Positions 1-8,395 of a stretch of 64,000 nt of DNA are shown one piece after another. The DNA is taken from NCBI RefSeq assembly GCF_012976305.1, contig NZ_JABDSR010000004.1, positions 62,001-126,000 on the forward strand, read 5' to 3'. The notes beneath the pieces were generated by a model. The model did not search any database and had not been told where the DNA came from. It was given only the letters and a program-made list of their open reading frames with translations. The position numbers were made by a program, and so were the translations under genes. The DNA is from Peptoniphilus faecalis. GTDB lineage: Bacteria > Bacillota > Clostridia > Tissierellales > Peptoniphilaceae. Position 1 is the stretch's first letter, and every line of letters begins with the position of its first letter.

Positions 1-641
1 AATTTGGAAGTTGTGTAATAGAAAAGAAAAGGGGATATATTTGTAGGGGCAAATTTAAAGCGATAGATTATGTTGTAGAAAAAGATTGGAGCAATGCTTT
101 ATTTTTCTTGGCAAGTGGTGTAAAGGTCAAAGGTTTAGATAAAAATTCTAAGCAAGGAGATAGAAAAGCAATTGAAATTTTCAGGGATTTGGGATATGAA
201 AATATTTTAAAAGATGAATTTCAATTTAAAAGAGTTAAAGATCCAAAGAAAAAAATTATTATAGATGCCAAAAATATGCCTGATGCAGTTCCTATTCTTT
301 CAGTACTTGCTGCTGCATCTAATACAGAGACAGAAGTTATAAATATAAAAAGATTAAAATTAAAGGAAAGCGACAGAGTAAAGAGCACTGTTGAGATGCT
401 AAATAATTTAGGCGTAGATGTTAATCTAAGGGAAGAATCTTTTTCTTTTAGTGGAATAGAAAAATTTAAAAGTGCAAAAATTGATTCACATAAGGATCAT
501 AGAATTGCAATGGCATCATCTATTGCGGCAACTTTTGCAGAAGGTCCTATTATTATAAATAATAGCGATTGCGTGGAAAAATCCTACAAAAACTTTTTTA
601 AGGATTTTAAATCTTTGGGAGGAATTTCAAATGTCCTATAG
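1..641 (+). CDS. aroA: 3-phosphoshikimate 1-carboxyvinyltransferase (EPSP synthase), 5' end missing
   Basis: Joins shikimate 3-phosphate and phosphoenolpyruvate to give EPSP, the sixth shikimate-pathway step, in the cytosol. The open frame runs in from the window edge (first full codon at base 3), so the start is not visible and only about half of the usual ~420 residues is present. The visible part has the family block YVVEKDWSNALFFLASG, then the KESDR motif (about base 367) and the DHRIAMA motif (about base 499) near the C-terminus, both hallmarks of EPSP synthase. The TTG at 108 lies inside the conserved core and is not a start. Its last 11 bases overlap aroC, whose ribosome site GGAGG is inside this gene. 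Confidence 0.95.
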   Translation, partial: FGSCVIEKKRGYICRGKFKAIDYVVEKDWSNALFFLASGVKVKGLDKNSKQGDRKAIEIFRDLGYENILKDEFQFKRVKDPKKKIIIDAKNMPDAVPILSVLAAASNTETEVINIKRLKLKESDRVKSTVEMLNNLGVDVNLREESFSFSGIEKFKSAKIDSHKDHRIAMASSIAATFAEGPIIINNSDCVEKSYKNFFKDFKSLGGISNVL

Positions 642-1716
642 TTTTGGCAAAAATTTTAAAGTAACTTTATTTGGTCAATCTCATTCTAAGGGAATTGGTA
701 TTTTAATTGAGGGAATAAGTGCGGGCTATAAAATAAATAGAGATTTAATCGCAAAAAATTTAGATAGAAGAAGACCGGGCAAAAATAAATTCTCAACTGC
801 AAGATGTGAACTTGATGACTTTCAAATTATAAGTGGTGAAGTTGATGGAATAACTTGTGGTGCTCCTCTTGCTTTTGTAATTGAAAACAAGGACCAAAGA
901 AGCAGCGACTATGAAAATTTAAAGGACAATCCTCGTCCATCTCACGCAGATTACCCGGCCTATGTAAAATATGGTGGATTTAACGATATTAGAGGTGGCG
1001 GACAATTTTCTGGCAGGATGACGGCTCCAATTGTAATCGCAGGTTCTATTGCAGAAGATTTGCTATTAAACAGAGGAATAAAAATTTTTTCAAGAATAAA
1101 AAGCATTGGGAGTATAAAGGATGTTGAGATAAATTTAAATAATATTGATGAAGAAGTTTTTTATGACTTAAAAAATCAAGAGATACCAGTTTTTGATGAG
1201 CATACAAGAGAAAAAATGGGAAGTGAAATTTTAAAAGCAAAGGAAAGGGAAGATTCTATTGGCGGAATTGTGGAAACTTTTATTTTAAACATGCCAGCGG
1301 GAATTGGAGAACCCTTCTTTGATTCAGTTGAATCAGTTATTTCTCATGCAGTTTTTTCTATTCCAGGAGTTAAGGGAATTGAATTTGGGAGCGGATTTGA
1401 AGCTGCAAAAATGACGGGCAGTAGCCATAATGATGAATATTATTATGATGATGGAAAAGTTAAGACTAAAACAAATAATCATGGTGGAGTAATTGGTGGA
1501 CTTACTACGTCAATGCCAATAATTTTTAGAACTGCAATAAAACCAACTAGCTCCATTGGAAAAACTCAATACACAATATCATTAAAAAATAAAACAAGGG
1601 AAAAGTTAAATATTCATGGAAGGCATGATCCTTCAATTGTGCCTCGTGCATTAGTTGCCATTGAAATGATTTCGGCAATTGCAATTTTAGATTTAGTTAT
1701 GGAAGGTGAAAGATGA
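631..1716 (+). CDS. aroC: Chorismate synthase
   Basis: Catalyses the last shikimate step, EPSP to chorismate, using reduced FMN. The 361-residue length is normal for the family. The N-terminus (YSFGKNFKVTLFGQSHSKGIG) carries the conserved GxSHG-like region, here GQSHSKG. RRPGKNKFSTAR and GGGQFSGRMTAPIVIAG match the conserved arginine-rich and flavin/substrate regions, and GRHDPSIVPRA is the family C-terminal signature. The ATG is preceded by GGAGG within aroA. The 3' end overlaps the next gene by 4 bases (ATGA), which suggests coupled translation. Confidence 0.97.
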   Translation: MSYSFGKNFKVTLFGQSHSKGIGILIEGISAGYKINRDLIAKNLDRRRPGKNKFSTARCELDDFQIISGEVDGITCGAPLAFVIENKDQRSSDYENLKDNPRPSHADYPAYVKYGGFNDIRGGGQFSGRMTAPIVIAGSIAEDLLLNRGIKIFSRIKSIGSIKDVEINLNNIDEEVFYDLKNQEIPVFDEHTREKMGSEILKAKEREDSIGGIVETFILNMPAGIGEPFFDSVESVISHAVFSIPGVKGIEFGSGFEAAKMTGSSHNDEYYYDDGKVKTKTNNHGGVIGGLTTSMPIIFRTAIKPTSSIGKTQYTISLKNKTREKLNIHGRHDPSIVPRALVAIEMISAIAILDLVMEGER

Positions 1717-3221
1717 AAAATTTAGATGAATCGAGAAAAACATTGGATCAAATTGATTCACAAATTGTAGATCTTTTAGAAAATCGAATGAAGATTTCAA
1801 AGGAAATTGGAATTTACAAATTAAATAACAATTTAAATACAGAAGATTCATCACGGGAAGATAAAATTATAAAAAAACTGGAAAATAAAATAGATCCTGA
1901 ATTTAAAAATTCTATAAGACCAATTTATAGTGAAATTTTTAGTGAAAGCAAAAAAATTATTACAAAAGTAAAAAATGAAAATTTTAAATATGGTTTAATT
2001 GGAGAGGACTTATCTCATAGTAAATCTAAGGAAATTCATGAACTATTTGAAAAATATAATTACAATTTAAAGAATTTAAAAAAAAGTGATGTTGAAAGTT
2101 TTTTTGAAAATAAAAATTTTCTCGGCATAAATGTTACAATTCCTTATAAAGAGATTTCAATGAAATATTTAAATGAAGTAGATGGACTTGCAAAAGAAAT
2201 TGGTGCAGTGAATACTATTGTAAATAGAGCTGGAAAATTAATTGGATATAACACGGATTATTTTGGATTGGATTACAGTTTAAATCACTATGGAATAAAT
2301 ATTAAAGATAAAAAAGTTTTGATTCTTGGAAGTGGTGGAGCAAGTAAAATGGTACAAAAACTTGCAAAAGACAAAGGTGCAACAAGTGTAATTGTGATAA
2401 GTAGAAGTGGCGAAAACAATTACGAAAGATTGGATAAATATAAGGACTACAATATTTTAATTAATACAACACCTATTGGAATGTATCCCTATAATATGGA
2501 ATGCAAAGTTGATCTCGCTAGATTTCAAGCTTTAGAAAGTGTAATTGATTTAATTTATAATCCACTAAACACAAAATTAATTTTAGATGCAAAAAGACTT
2601 GGATTAAAAACTATGTCCGGACTTTTGATGTTAGTTGTGCAAGCTTTTTTTGCTGGTGAATTATTTTTAGATGAAAAACTAGACAAGAGTTTAATAGAAA
2701 AAGTTTATTTGAATTTAAAAAAAGATATGCAAAATATAGTCTTTGTTGGCATGCCATCTGCTGGCAAGACTACAATGGCAAAGCTATTGTCAGAAAAATC
2801 TAATAGAGAATTTTTTGATACAGATAAATTAATTGAAGAAAGAGAAGGGAAAATTTCTGAAATTTTTAAAAATAAGGGCGAAAAATATTTTAGAGAAGTC
2901 GAAAGCAAAATTTTAAAGGAAGTTTCAAAAAAAACTGGAGTAGTAATTGCCACTGGTGGTGGTACACCTTTAAAAGAAGTAAATAGAGACTTAATTTTAC
3001 AAAATTCAATAGTAATTTATTTAGATAGAGATTTAAAGAACCTTGAAACCGAAGGAAGACCCCTTTCTAAAAATTTAAATAATCTTAAACAAATGTATGA
3101 AGATAGACATAAAATTTACGAAGACATCTCTCACATAAGAATAAAAGTAATTGAAGATAAAGAAAAAAATTTAGAGAAAATTTTGGAGGAAATCAAAAAT
3201 TATGAAAATTTTAGTAATTGA
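1713..3221 (+). CDS. Trifunctional chorismate mutase - shikimate dehydrogenase - shikimate kinase
   Basis: One 502-residue chain with three domains. Residues ~1-85 look like an AroQ-type chorismate mutase (LDQIDSQIVDLLENRMKIS and GIYK). Residues ~91-335 are shikimate dehydrogenase (AroE), with the SHSKS substrate motif, NVTIPYK containing the catalytic Lys, GYNTDYFG containing the Asp, and the NADP loop GSGGAS. Residues ~339-502 are shikimate kinase (AroK), with P-loop GMPSAGKTT, FDTDKL, ATGGGT and the lid Arg in EGRPLSK. All key residues seem intact, so all three activities are plausible. The mutase domain would divert the operon's product to prephenate. Start is ATG with AAGGTGA upstream. 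Domain calls are firm; the combined activity is inferred. Confidence 0.93.
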   Translation: MKNLDESRKTLDQIDSQIVDLLENRMKISKEIGIYKLNNNLNTEDSSREDKIIKKLENKIDPEFKNSIRPIYSEIFSESKKIITKVKNENFKYGLIGEDLSHSKSKEIHELFEKYNYNLKNLKKSDVESFFENKNFLGINVTIPYKEISMKYLNEVDGLAKEIGAVNTIVNRAGKLIGYNTDYFGLDYSLNHYGINIKDKKVLILGSGGASKMVQKLAKDKGATSVIVISRSGENNYERLDKYKDYNILINTTPIGMYPYNMECKVDLARFQALESVIDLIYNPLNTKLILDAKRLGLKTMSGLLMLVVQAFFAGELFLDEKLDKSLIEKVYLNLKKDMQNIVFVGMPSAGKTTMAKLLSEKSNREFFDTDKLIEEREGKISEIFKNKGEKYFREVESKILKEVSKKTGVVIATGGGTPLKEVNRDLILQNSIVIYLDRDLKNLETEGRPLSKNLNNLKQMYEDRHKIYEDISHIRIKVIEDKEKNLEKILEEIKNYENFSN

Positions 3222-3642
3222 CGGTCCAAATATGAACATGCTTGGAATTCGTGAAGTGAATATTTATGGAAGTGAAAACTATGAAACTTTATTAAAATTA
3301 TTAGATGAAGTTGCTCTTGAAGAAAATATTGATATAATACACTTTCAATCAAATTATGAGGGAGCGATTGTCGATGAAATTCAAAAAGCTTATCAAAAAG
3401 TTGATGGCATAGTTATAAATCCAGCTGCCTATACTCACACAAGTGTTGCAATTTTAGATGCTCTTAAATCTGTGAGTATACCAACAGTTGAAGTTCACAT
3501 TTCAAAAGTTTCAGAGCGTGAAGACTTTAGACAAATAAATTTTATTAAGCCCTATGCAATAAAATCCTTTGAAGGATTTGGCATAGATGGATACAAAAGG
3601 GCAATAATATATCTAAAAAATTATTTAAAGGGGAAAAAATGA
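3202..3642 (+). CDS. aroQ: Type II 3-dehydroquinate dehydratase
   Basis: Dehydrates 3-dehydroquinate to 3-dehydroshikimate, the third pathway step. The 146-residue size is typical of the dodecameric type II enzyme. Motifs in order are the N-terminal ILVIDGPNMNMLGIRE with YG (catalytic Tyr on the lid), FQSNYEGAIVDEI, INPAAYTHTSVAI and VEVHISKVSERE with the catalytic His. The gene starts 20 bases inside the preceding fusion gene. GGAGG lies about 12 bases upstream, slightly far. It is coupled to the next gene by a 4-base ATGA overlap. aroB is not in the window and may lie upstream. Confidence 0.96.
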   Translation: MKILVIDGPNMNMLGIREVNIYGSENYETLLKLLDEVALEENIDIIHFQSNYEGAIVDEIQKAYQKVDGIVINPAAYTHTSVAILDALKSVSIPTVEVHISKVSEREDFRQINFIKPYAIKSFEGFGIDGYKRAIIYLKNYLKGKK

Positions 3643-5651
3643 AATCACTTATAATTGACAATTACGATTCTTACACCTACAATCTTTTTCAATTAATTGG
3701 AAAGGTTAGTGGAGTAGAGCCAATTGTAATTAAAAATGACGAGATGACTTATGAAGAAATTTTAGATTTAGACTTTGACAATGTAATTCTTTCTCCAGGT
3801 CCCGGAAGTCCAGAAAAAGAAAAAGACTTTGGAGTGTGTAAAGATATTATTGAAAAATTAAATAAACCAATTTTGGGAATTTGTCTTGGACATCAAGGAA
3901 TATACTACTACAATGGTGGAAAAATTTTAAAGGCGAGAGAGCCAATGCACGGTAGACAAAGTGAAGTGATTCATAAGGGAAAAAATTTATTTAAGGGAAT
4001 AAAAAATAATTTTAAAGTAACAAGGTATCATTCCTTAATTTGCGAGGACAAAGAACTTGAAAATATAAATATTGATGCAAGGACAAGTGATGGCATTGTA
4101 ATGGCAATTTCTCATAAGAATAAGCCAATTTATGGAGTTCAGTTTCACCCCGAGTCCATAGCAAGTGAATGTGGAGAAAAGTTAATAGAAAATTTTATAA
4201 ATATTTGTCAAGAATTTTATAAAACAAGGGAACTTTATTATGAAATAATTGATAAGAGTTTTGATACTAAAAATATTTATGACAAAATTTATAATTACTG
4301 TGAAGGAACTCTTTGGCTAGACAGCAACAAGGTGGAAGAAGGACTTTCGAGATTTTCTATTTTTGGACTTCAAGGGCCTAAGAGCCATACAATTAAATAC
4401 GATGTTGATAAAAAAATTGTAGAAAAATCCTTTGAAAATTCTTCAGAAGTAGAAATTTATAATATAGATATTTTTGATTTCTTAAAGAAAAATCGCAAAA
4501 AGTGGATTTATGACGAATCACTTCCCTTTGATTTTCAATTGGGATATATTGGCTACTTTGGTTATGAATTAAAAAAAGATACAGAAAAGGTAATAAATAA
4601 ATATTCCTATGAACATCCCGATGCCTATTTTAAATATTGCGATAGAGCTTTAGTTTACGATCATAAAGAAGAAAAATTATATTTTCTTTCTCATGTTGAC
4701 GATAAAAATTGGATAAATGAAATAAAAAATATTTTAGAAAAAGAAATTGAAATAAAAAAAGGGGATAATACAAAAAAAGATTTTCCAAAATTAAAATTTA
4801 TAAAGGACAAAAAAACTTACATTAATGACATAAAAAGAATAAAGGAATTAATTTGCGAAGGGGAAACTTATGAAGTATGTCTAACAAATAGACTAGATAT
4901 TTTTGACAAAATAAATGGAAAAAAATATTATGAATATTTGAGAGAAAAAAGTCCTGGACAATACAGCGCCTACTTGCCCTTTGATGAAATAAAAATTGCG
5001 TGTTCTTCAATGGAAAGATTTTTAAAGGTGGACAAGAATAATTTTGTAACTACAAAGCCAATTAAGGGAACTGTAAAAAGAGGAGATTCTTTAGAAGAAG
5101 ATCAAAAATTAATTGAAGAGTTAAAAAATGAAGAGAAAACGAAGTCAGAAAATCTTATGATTGTAGATTTACTTCGCAATGATTTGGGTAAATTTTGTAA
5201 AATTGGTTCTGTTGAAGTGCCAAAATTAATGGATGTGGAGACTTATAAAACTCTGCACCAACTTGTTACTACAGTTTCTGGAAAAATTAAAGATGATGTT
5301 GATATAATAGATGTGCTGAAAAAAACTTTTCCAGGTGGATCAATGACAGGTGCTCCTAAAAAAAGGACATTGGAAATAATAGATGAATTAGAAAATTATC
5401 CACGAGGAATTTATTCTGGAACTATTGGATATATTTCAAATAATTCTACAATGGATTTTAATATTGTAATTAGAACTGCATTAATTGAAGATGAAAAGAC
5501 TACTATTGGAGTTGGTGGAGCTATTATTATTCTATCAGATGAAGAGGAAGAGTTCGATGAAATTGTTTTAAAGGCAAAGGGTTCTCTTCTTGCACTGCAA
5601 TCTTATTACAATAATTTTGATGAGATAGATATTGAGGGAAGCAAAGGATAA
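3639..5651 (+). CDS. pabAB: Fused aminodeoxychorismate synthase (PabA-PabB)
   Basis: Converts chorismate plus glutamine to 4-amino-4-deoxychorismate for folate synthesis. Residues 1-~190 are a class I glutamine amidotransferase, with LSPGPGSP, nucleophile region GICLGHQG and the His/Glu motif GVQFHPES. Residues ~210-655 are the chorismate-binding domain, with FPGGSMTGAPK and RTALIEDE. The motif PIKGT (Lys about residue 476) is the PabB form; anthranilate synthase TrpE has PIAGT. Together with pabC downstream this favours p-aminobenzoate over tryptophan synthesis. PabA and PabB are separate in many bacteria. Start and stop overlap both neighbours. Confidence 0.92.
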   Translation: MKSLIIDNYDSYTYNLFQLIGKVSGVEPIVIKNDEMTYEEILDLDFDNVILSPGPGSPEKEKDFGVCKDIIEKLNKPILGICLGHQGIYYYNGGKILKAREPMHGRQSEVIHKGKNLFKGIKNNFKVTRYHSLICEDKELENINIDARTSDGIVMAISHKNKPIYGVQFHPESIASECGEKLIENFINICQEFYKTRELYYEIIDKSFDTKNIYDKIYNYCEGTLWLDSNKVEEGLSRFSIFGLQGPKSHTIKYDVDKKIVEKSFENSSEVEIYNIDIFDFLKKNRKKWIYDESLPFDFQLGYIGYFGYELKKDTEKVINKYSYEHPDAYFKYCDRALVYDHKEEKLYFLSHVDDKNWINEIKNILEKEIEIKKGDNTKKDFPKLKFIKDKKTYINDIKRIKELICEGETYEVCLTNRLDIFDKINGKKYYEYLREKSPGQYSAYLPFDEIKIACSSMERFLKVDKNNFVTTKPIKGTVKRGDSLEEDQKLIEELKNEEKTKSENLMIVDLLRNDLGKFCKIGSVEVPKLMDVETYKTLHQLVTTVSGKIKDDVDIIDVLKKTFPGGSMTGAPKKRTLEIIDELENYPRGIYSGTIGYISNNSTMDFNIVIRTALIEDEKTTIGVGGAIIILSDEEEEFDEIVLKAKGSLLALQSYYNNFDEIDIEGSKG

Positions 5652-6439
5652 TGAAAGATAAATTAAGTAAAGGAAAAATTGTAAAAATTAAAGAAGTAAA
5701 GGTGGGCGGAAATAAGCCTATTATTATAGCAGGTCCTTGCTCTATTGAATCTCGTGAACACATCGTTGACGAGGCTTTATCGTTAAAAGAAATAGGAGTA
5801 GACATACTTCGTGGTGGTGCCTTTAAGCCAAGGACAAGCCCCTTTGACTTTCAGGGTCTTGGGTTTGAGGCAGTTAAGTACTTAAAGGAAGCATCAGAAA
5901 AAAGCAATCTTCCCATAGTAACAGAAGTATTAAGCGAAGAGCATGTTGAGAAGATGAAAGATTATGTAGATGCCTTCCAAATAGGTTCTAGAAATATGTA
6001 TAATTATGCTCTTTTAAAAAAAGTTGGGAAAACAATGAAACCAATAATTTTAAAAAGAGGATTTTCTGCAACTATAAGGGAGTGGGAGATGGCTGCAAAA
6101 TATATTGAAGCTGAGGGAAACGAAAATATAATTTTTTGTGAGAGAGGTATAAGGACCTTTGAAACTGAACTTAGAAACACATTGGATCTTGCAGGAGCTT
6201 ATCTCTTAAAAGAAAAAACTGGCTATCCTGTAATTGTGGATCCAAGCCATGGCACAGGCAAAAGAGAATTAATTTTCCCAATGGTAAAAGCAGTACTTGC
6301 ACTTGGACTTGACGCAGTGATGATTGAAGTTCATCCAAATCCTGATGAAGCAATGAGTGATGCAGCACAAACTATTGACTATAAGACCTATGAAAAAATA
6401 GCAAAATATGTAGGAGAATTTAATGAAAATAGAATTTGA
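5651..6439 (+). CDS. aroF: 3-deoxy-7-phosphoheptulonate (DAHP) synthase, short type I-beta
   Basis: Condenses PEP with erythrose 4-phosphate, the entry step of the shikimate pathway. The 262-residue protein is the short, KDO8P-synthase-like form with no N-terminal regulatory domain. It has IIIAGPCSIES, LRGGAFKPRTSPFDFQG, QIGSRNM, KRGFSATIREWEMAAKY and DPSHGTGKR, all typical of the I-beta group. No fused ferredoxin-like or chorismate mutase regulatory domain is present here; the pathway's mutase sits on the fusion protein upstream. The ATG overlaps the pabAB stop by one base, so the genes are likely translationally coupled. Confidence 0.95.
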   Translation: MKDKLSKGKIVKIKEVKVGGNKPIIIAGPCSIESREHIVDEALSLKEIGVDILRGGAFKPRTSPFDFQGLGFEAVKYLKEASEKSNLPIVTEVLSEEHVEKMKDYVDAFQIGSRNMYNYALLKKVGKTMKPIILKRGFSATIREWEMAAKYIEAEGNENIIFCERGIRTFETELRNTLDLAGAYLLKEKTGYPVIVDPSHGTGKRELIFPMVKAVLALGLDAVMIEVHPNPDEAMSDAAQTIDYKTYEKIAKYVGEFNENRI

Positions 6440-7136
6440 CGATGGTTTTTCCTTTGGAAAGGGCGTCTTTGAAACTATAAAAGTAGTTGATGGTATGCCT
6501 TTATTTTTAGAAGATCATTTAAAAAGACTAAAAAATTCTTTGGATTTTTTTGAAATAAAAACTGATATTGATGAAAAAAAGATTTATGAATATATAGATA
6601 AATCAAATAATAAAAACTTTGCCATGAAAGTGATTATTTCAGATAAAAATTTTATTGTTACTTCAAGAGAAGATAATTATAGGAATGATAATAAATCTTA
6701 TAAACTGAAAATTTCCAAAGTCAAAAGAAACTCAACTTCAAAAATAATTTATCACAAAAGCCTTTCCTATTATGAAAATATTTTAGAGCATGGATTGGCG
6801 GTAGGTGGTGGTTATGATTCAGCCTTATTTTTAAATGAAAGAGAAGAAATAAGTGAGACTTCTTTCGCCAATATATTTTTTGTAAAAAATGATAAGATTT
6901 ATACTCCAACAGTTTCTTCGGGACTTTTAAGGGGAACAATGCGAGGATTTTTGATTAAGAATTTTGAAATTATTGAAGATAAAATTTACGCCAAGAATTT
7001 AGATAGTTTTGACGAGTGTTTTATTTCAAATTCACTAATGGGAGTTAGAAATGTAGTTTCCATTGACGAAATAAAATTTAATAGGAATGTGAAAACAAAA
7101 ATAATACAAGATTATTTAAAAAAATTTGGATTTTAA
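6423..7136 (+). CDS. pabC: Aminodeoxychorismate lyase, PLP class IV
   Basis: Likely cleaves aminodeoxychorismate to p-aminobenzoate and pyruvate, completing the branch begun by pabAB. The 237-residue class IV aminotransferase-fold protein has the N-terminal DGFSFGKGVFETIKV, the PLP-lysine region YHKSLSYYEN and the ISETSFANIFF motif that contacts the cofactor. The fold alone cannot separate lyase from branched-chain or D-amino acid aminotransferase; the short length and operon position support PabC. The ATG lies 17 bases inside aroF, with TAGGAG upstream. It is the last gene of the operon. Confidence 0.88.
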   Translation: MKIEFDDGFSFGKGVFETIKVVDGMPLFLEDHLKRLKNSLDFFEIKTDIDEKKIYEYIDKSNNKNFAMKVIISDKNFIVTSREDNYRNDNKSYKLKISKVKRNSTSKIIYHKSLSYYENILEHGLAVGGGYDSALFLNEREEISETSFANIFFVKNDKIYTPTVSSGLLRGTMRGFLIKNFEIIEDKIYAKNLDSFDECFISNSLMGVRNVVSIDEIKFNRNVKTKIIQDYLKKFGF

Positions 7137-7185
7137 AATATTTAGACTGGAGATCGCAACTTTTTTATACTTTTTAGTATGAATA

Positions 7186-7208
7186 AACCACTGGATAAGC
7201 CAGTGGTT
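7186..7208. terminator. Hairpin between convergent transcripts
   Basis: A 9-bp perfect stem (AACCACTGG / CCAGTGGTT) with a 5-base loop lies between pabC and the minus-strand gene, overlapping the latter's stop codon. There is no good T-run on the plus strand. On the minus strand a second small hairpin (7167-7180) and a run of A/T follow. It probably terminates one or both transcripts. Confidence 0.55.
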
Positions 7209-7548
7209 ATGATCTGTCCATTTTATATTTTTTATTTTTGTAATAAAACCAAAGGATAATTAAAAAATATATCCCAGTTATAGAAAACAATAAAGTTTGC
7301 TCTAAAAAAAGTGCTGTAAAAGCTAAGTAAAAATCTTCAGCCAGCAATAAAAGTATGTGATCTGGATTAATGTCTAATTTAGAAATTAAAACCATTGGAA
7401 TTATGTTTAATGCTGATATTATAATAAAATAAATGTAAATACTTTCGTGAATTTTATTGAAATACACATGGTCAATATGCGTTAAAGCTAATTTAAGTGA
7501 ACAATAATAAAAAACATATAAAAGTATTGTAATTATCTTTTTTTTCAT
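7207..7548 (-). CDS. Small hydrophobic membrane protein, function unknown
   Basis: A 113-residue protein I do not recognise. It is mostly hydrophobic, with about three to four likely membrane segments: near residues 5-22, 37-57, ~78-90 and ~88-104. Charged residues fall in between, and the tail (YYKNKKYKMDRS) is basic and probably cytosolic. It starts 7 bases after the stop of a short exported-peptide gene, so the two probably share a transcript. Neither resembles its housekeeping neighbours. Possible roles include immunity, export or sensing for the upstream peptide, but nothing in the sequence decides this. Confidence 0.6.
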   Translation of the reverse strand: MKKKIITILLYVFYYCSLKLALTHIDHVYFNKIHESIYIYFIIISALNIIPMVLISKLDINPDHILLLLAEDFYLAFTALFLEQTLLFSITGIYFLIILWFYYKNKKYKMDRS

Positions 7549-7555
7549 GATTAAC

Positions 7556-7747
7556 TTACCAGTTGGGACAATTATACCATTGACTAACTACTACCGTGTA
7601 TCTATTTAGATCATTTGTGTCAATATTTTCTTTTGAATTTGCAGCATTGAATTCAATAGCATATGAATTAATAGGAACAATCAAAAAAGCTAAGATTATT
7701 AACATTGATATTTTACACAAATTTTTTCTCATAAAAACAGTATACAT
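7556..7747 (-). CDS. Short exported peptide precursor, unrecognised
   Basis: Up to 63 residues. A basic start (MRKNLCK) is followed by a hydrophobic stretch and IVPINSYA, a plausible signal-peptidase site. Cleavage there would leave a mature peptide of about 34 residues ending in SQWYNCPNW, with two Trp, one Tyr and a single Cys. The start is uncertain. ATG 7747 has AAAGG directly against it, while ATG 7732 (MRKNL) has that site 15 bases away but gives the better signal peptide. A small membrane-protein gene follows 7 bases downstream. It might be a signalling or antimicrobial peptide or just a small secreted protein. Confidence 0.5.
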   Translation of the reverse strand: MYTVFMRKNLCKISMLIILAFLIVPINSYAIEFNAANSKENIDTNDLNRYTVVVSQWYNCPNW

Positions 7748-7922
7748 CCTTTAATATTGTAAAATAAAATGGACTAATAAAAGTAAAATTAATTTTACTT
7801 TTAAATAATATTAACACAAGTAGTTTTATTTTTCAAATGAGAAGAAAATTAACACTAACTATTAAATAGATGAAGAAAAGACTTTTTTGTTGTAAAATTA
7901 ATATAGATGAAAAGGTGATTTT

Positions 7923-8393
7923 GTGAAAAAAACTAATGCGATGAGAATTCTTGAAAGTGAGAACATAAATTTTGAAATAATTGAATACTCAACTAAGGAC
8001 GGAATTGGCGGAGTAGATGTTGCAGAAAAGTTGGGAGAAGACAAGGATAGAGTTTTTAAAACTCTTGTGACAGAGGCAAAAGATGGTGAGCATTTTGTAT
8101 TTGTTGTTCCAGTTTCTAGTGAGCTTGATTTAAAAAAGGCAGCTAAGGCATCAAATTCTAAAAAAATTGAAATGATTCCACAAAAAAAGTTGCTTCCACT
8201 CACTGGTTATGTCCACGGTGGTTGTTCTCCAGTTGGTATGAAAAAATCTTTTAAAACTTATATTGATTCATCAGCTGAAAATCTAGACTTTTTTTATGTA
8301 AGTGGTGGAAAAGTTGGCATGCAAATAAAAGTAAATCCAAGAGAACTGATTTCTGCAATTGATGGAGAATTTTCGGATATTAAAAAGGAGTAA
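7923..8393 (+). CDS. ybaK: YbaK/EbsC-family Cys-tRNA(Pro) deacylase
   Basis: A 156-residue trans-editing protein of the YbaK type, which hydrolyses cysteine wrongly attached to tRNA(Pro) in the cytosol. Family features in order are the N-terminal KTNAMRILESENINFEIIEY, KTLVTEAKDG, the FVFVVPVSSELDLKKAAKA block containing the conserved Lys, and GYVHGGCSPVGMKK (the GGxSPxG motif). The GTG start is supported by AAAAGGTGA just upstream. It is followed two bases later by the phosphohexomutase gene, so they are probably cotranscribed. The 175 bases before it (7748-7922) hold the divergent upstream regions and no clear ORF. Confidence 0.93.
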   Translation: MKKTNAMRILESENINFEIIEYSTKDGIGGVDVAEKLGEDKDRVFKTLVTEAKDGEHFVFVVPVSSELDLKKAAKASNSKKIEMIPQKKLLPLTGYVHGGCSPVGMKKSFKTYIDSSAENLDFFYVSGGKVGMQIKVNPRELISAIDGEFSDIKKE

Positions 8394-8395
8394 GT

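Noticed and set aside
3639-5651. Fused anthranilate synthase (TrpE-TrpG)
   Set aside because: The PIKGT motif and the neighbouring pabC point to aminodeoxychorismate synthase; no trp gene is nearby.
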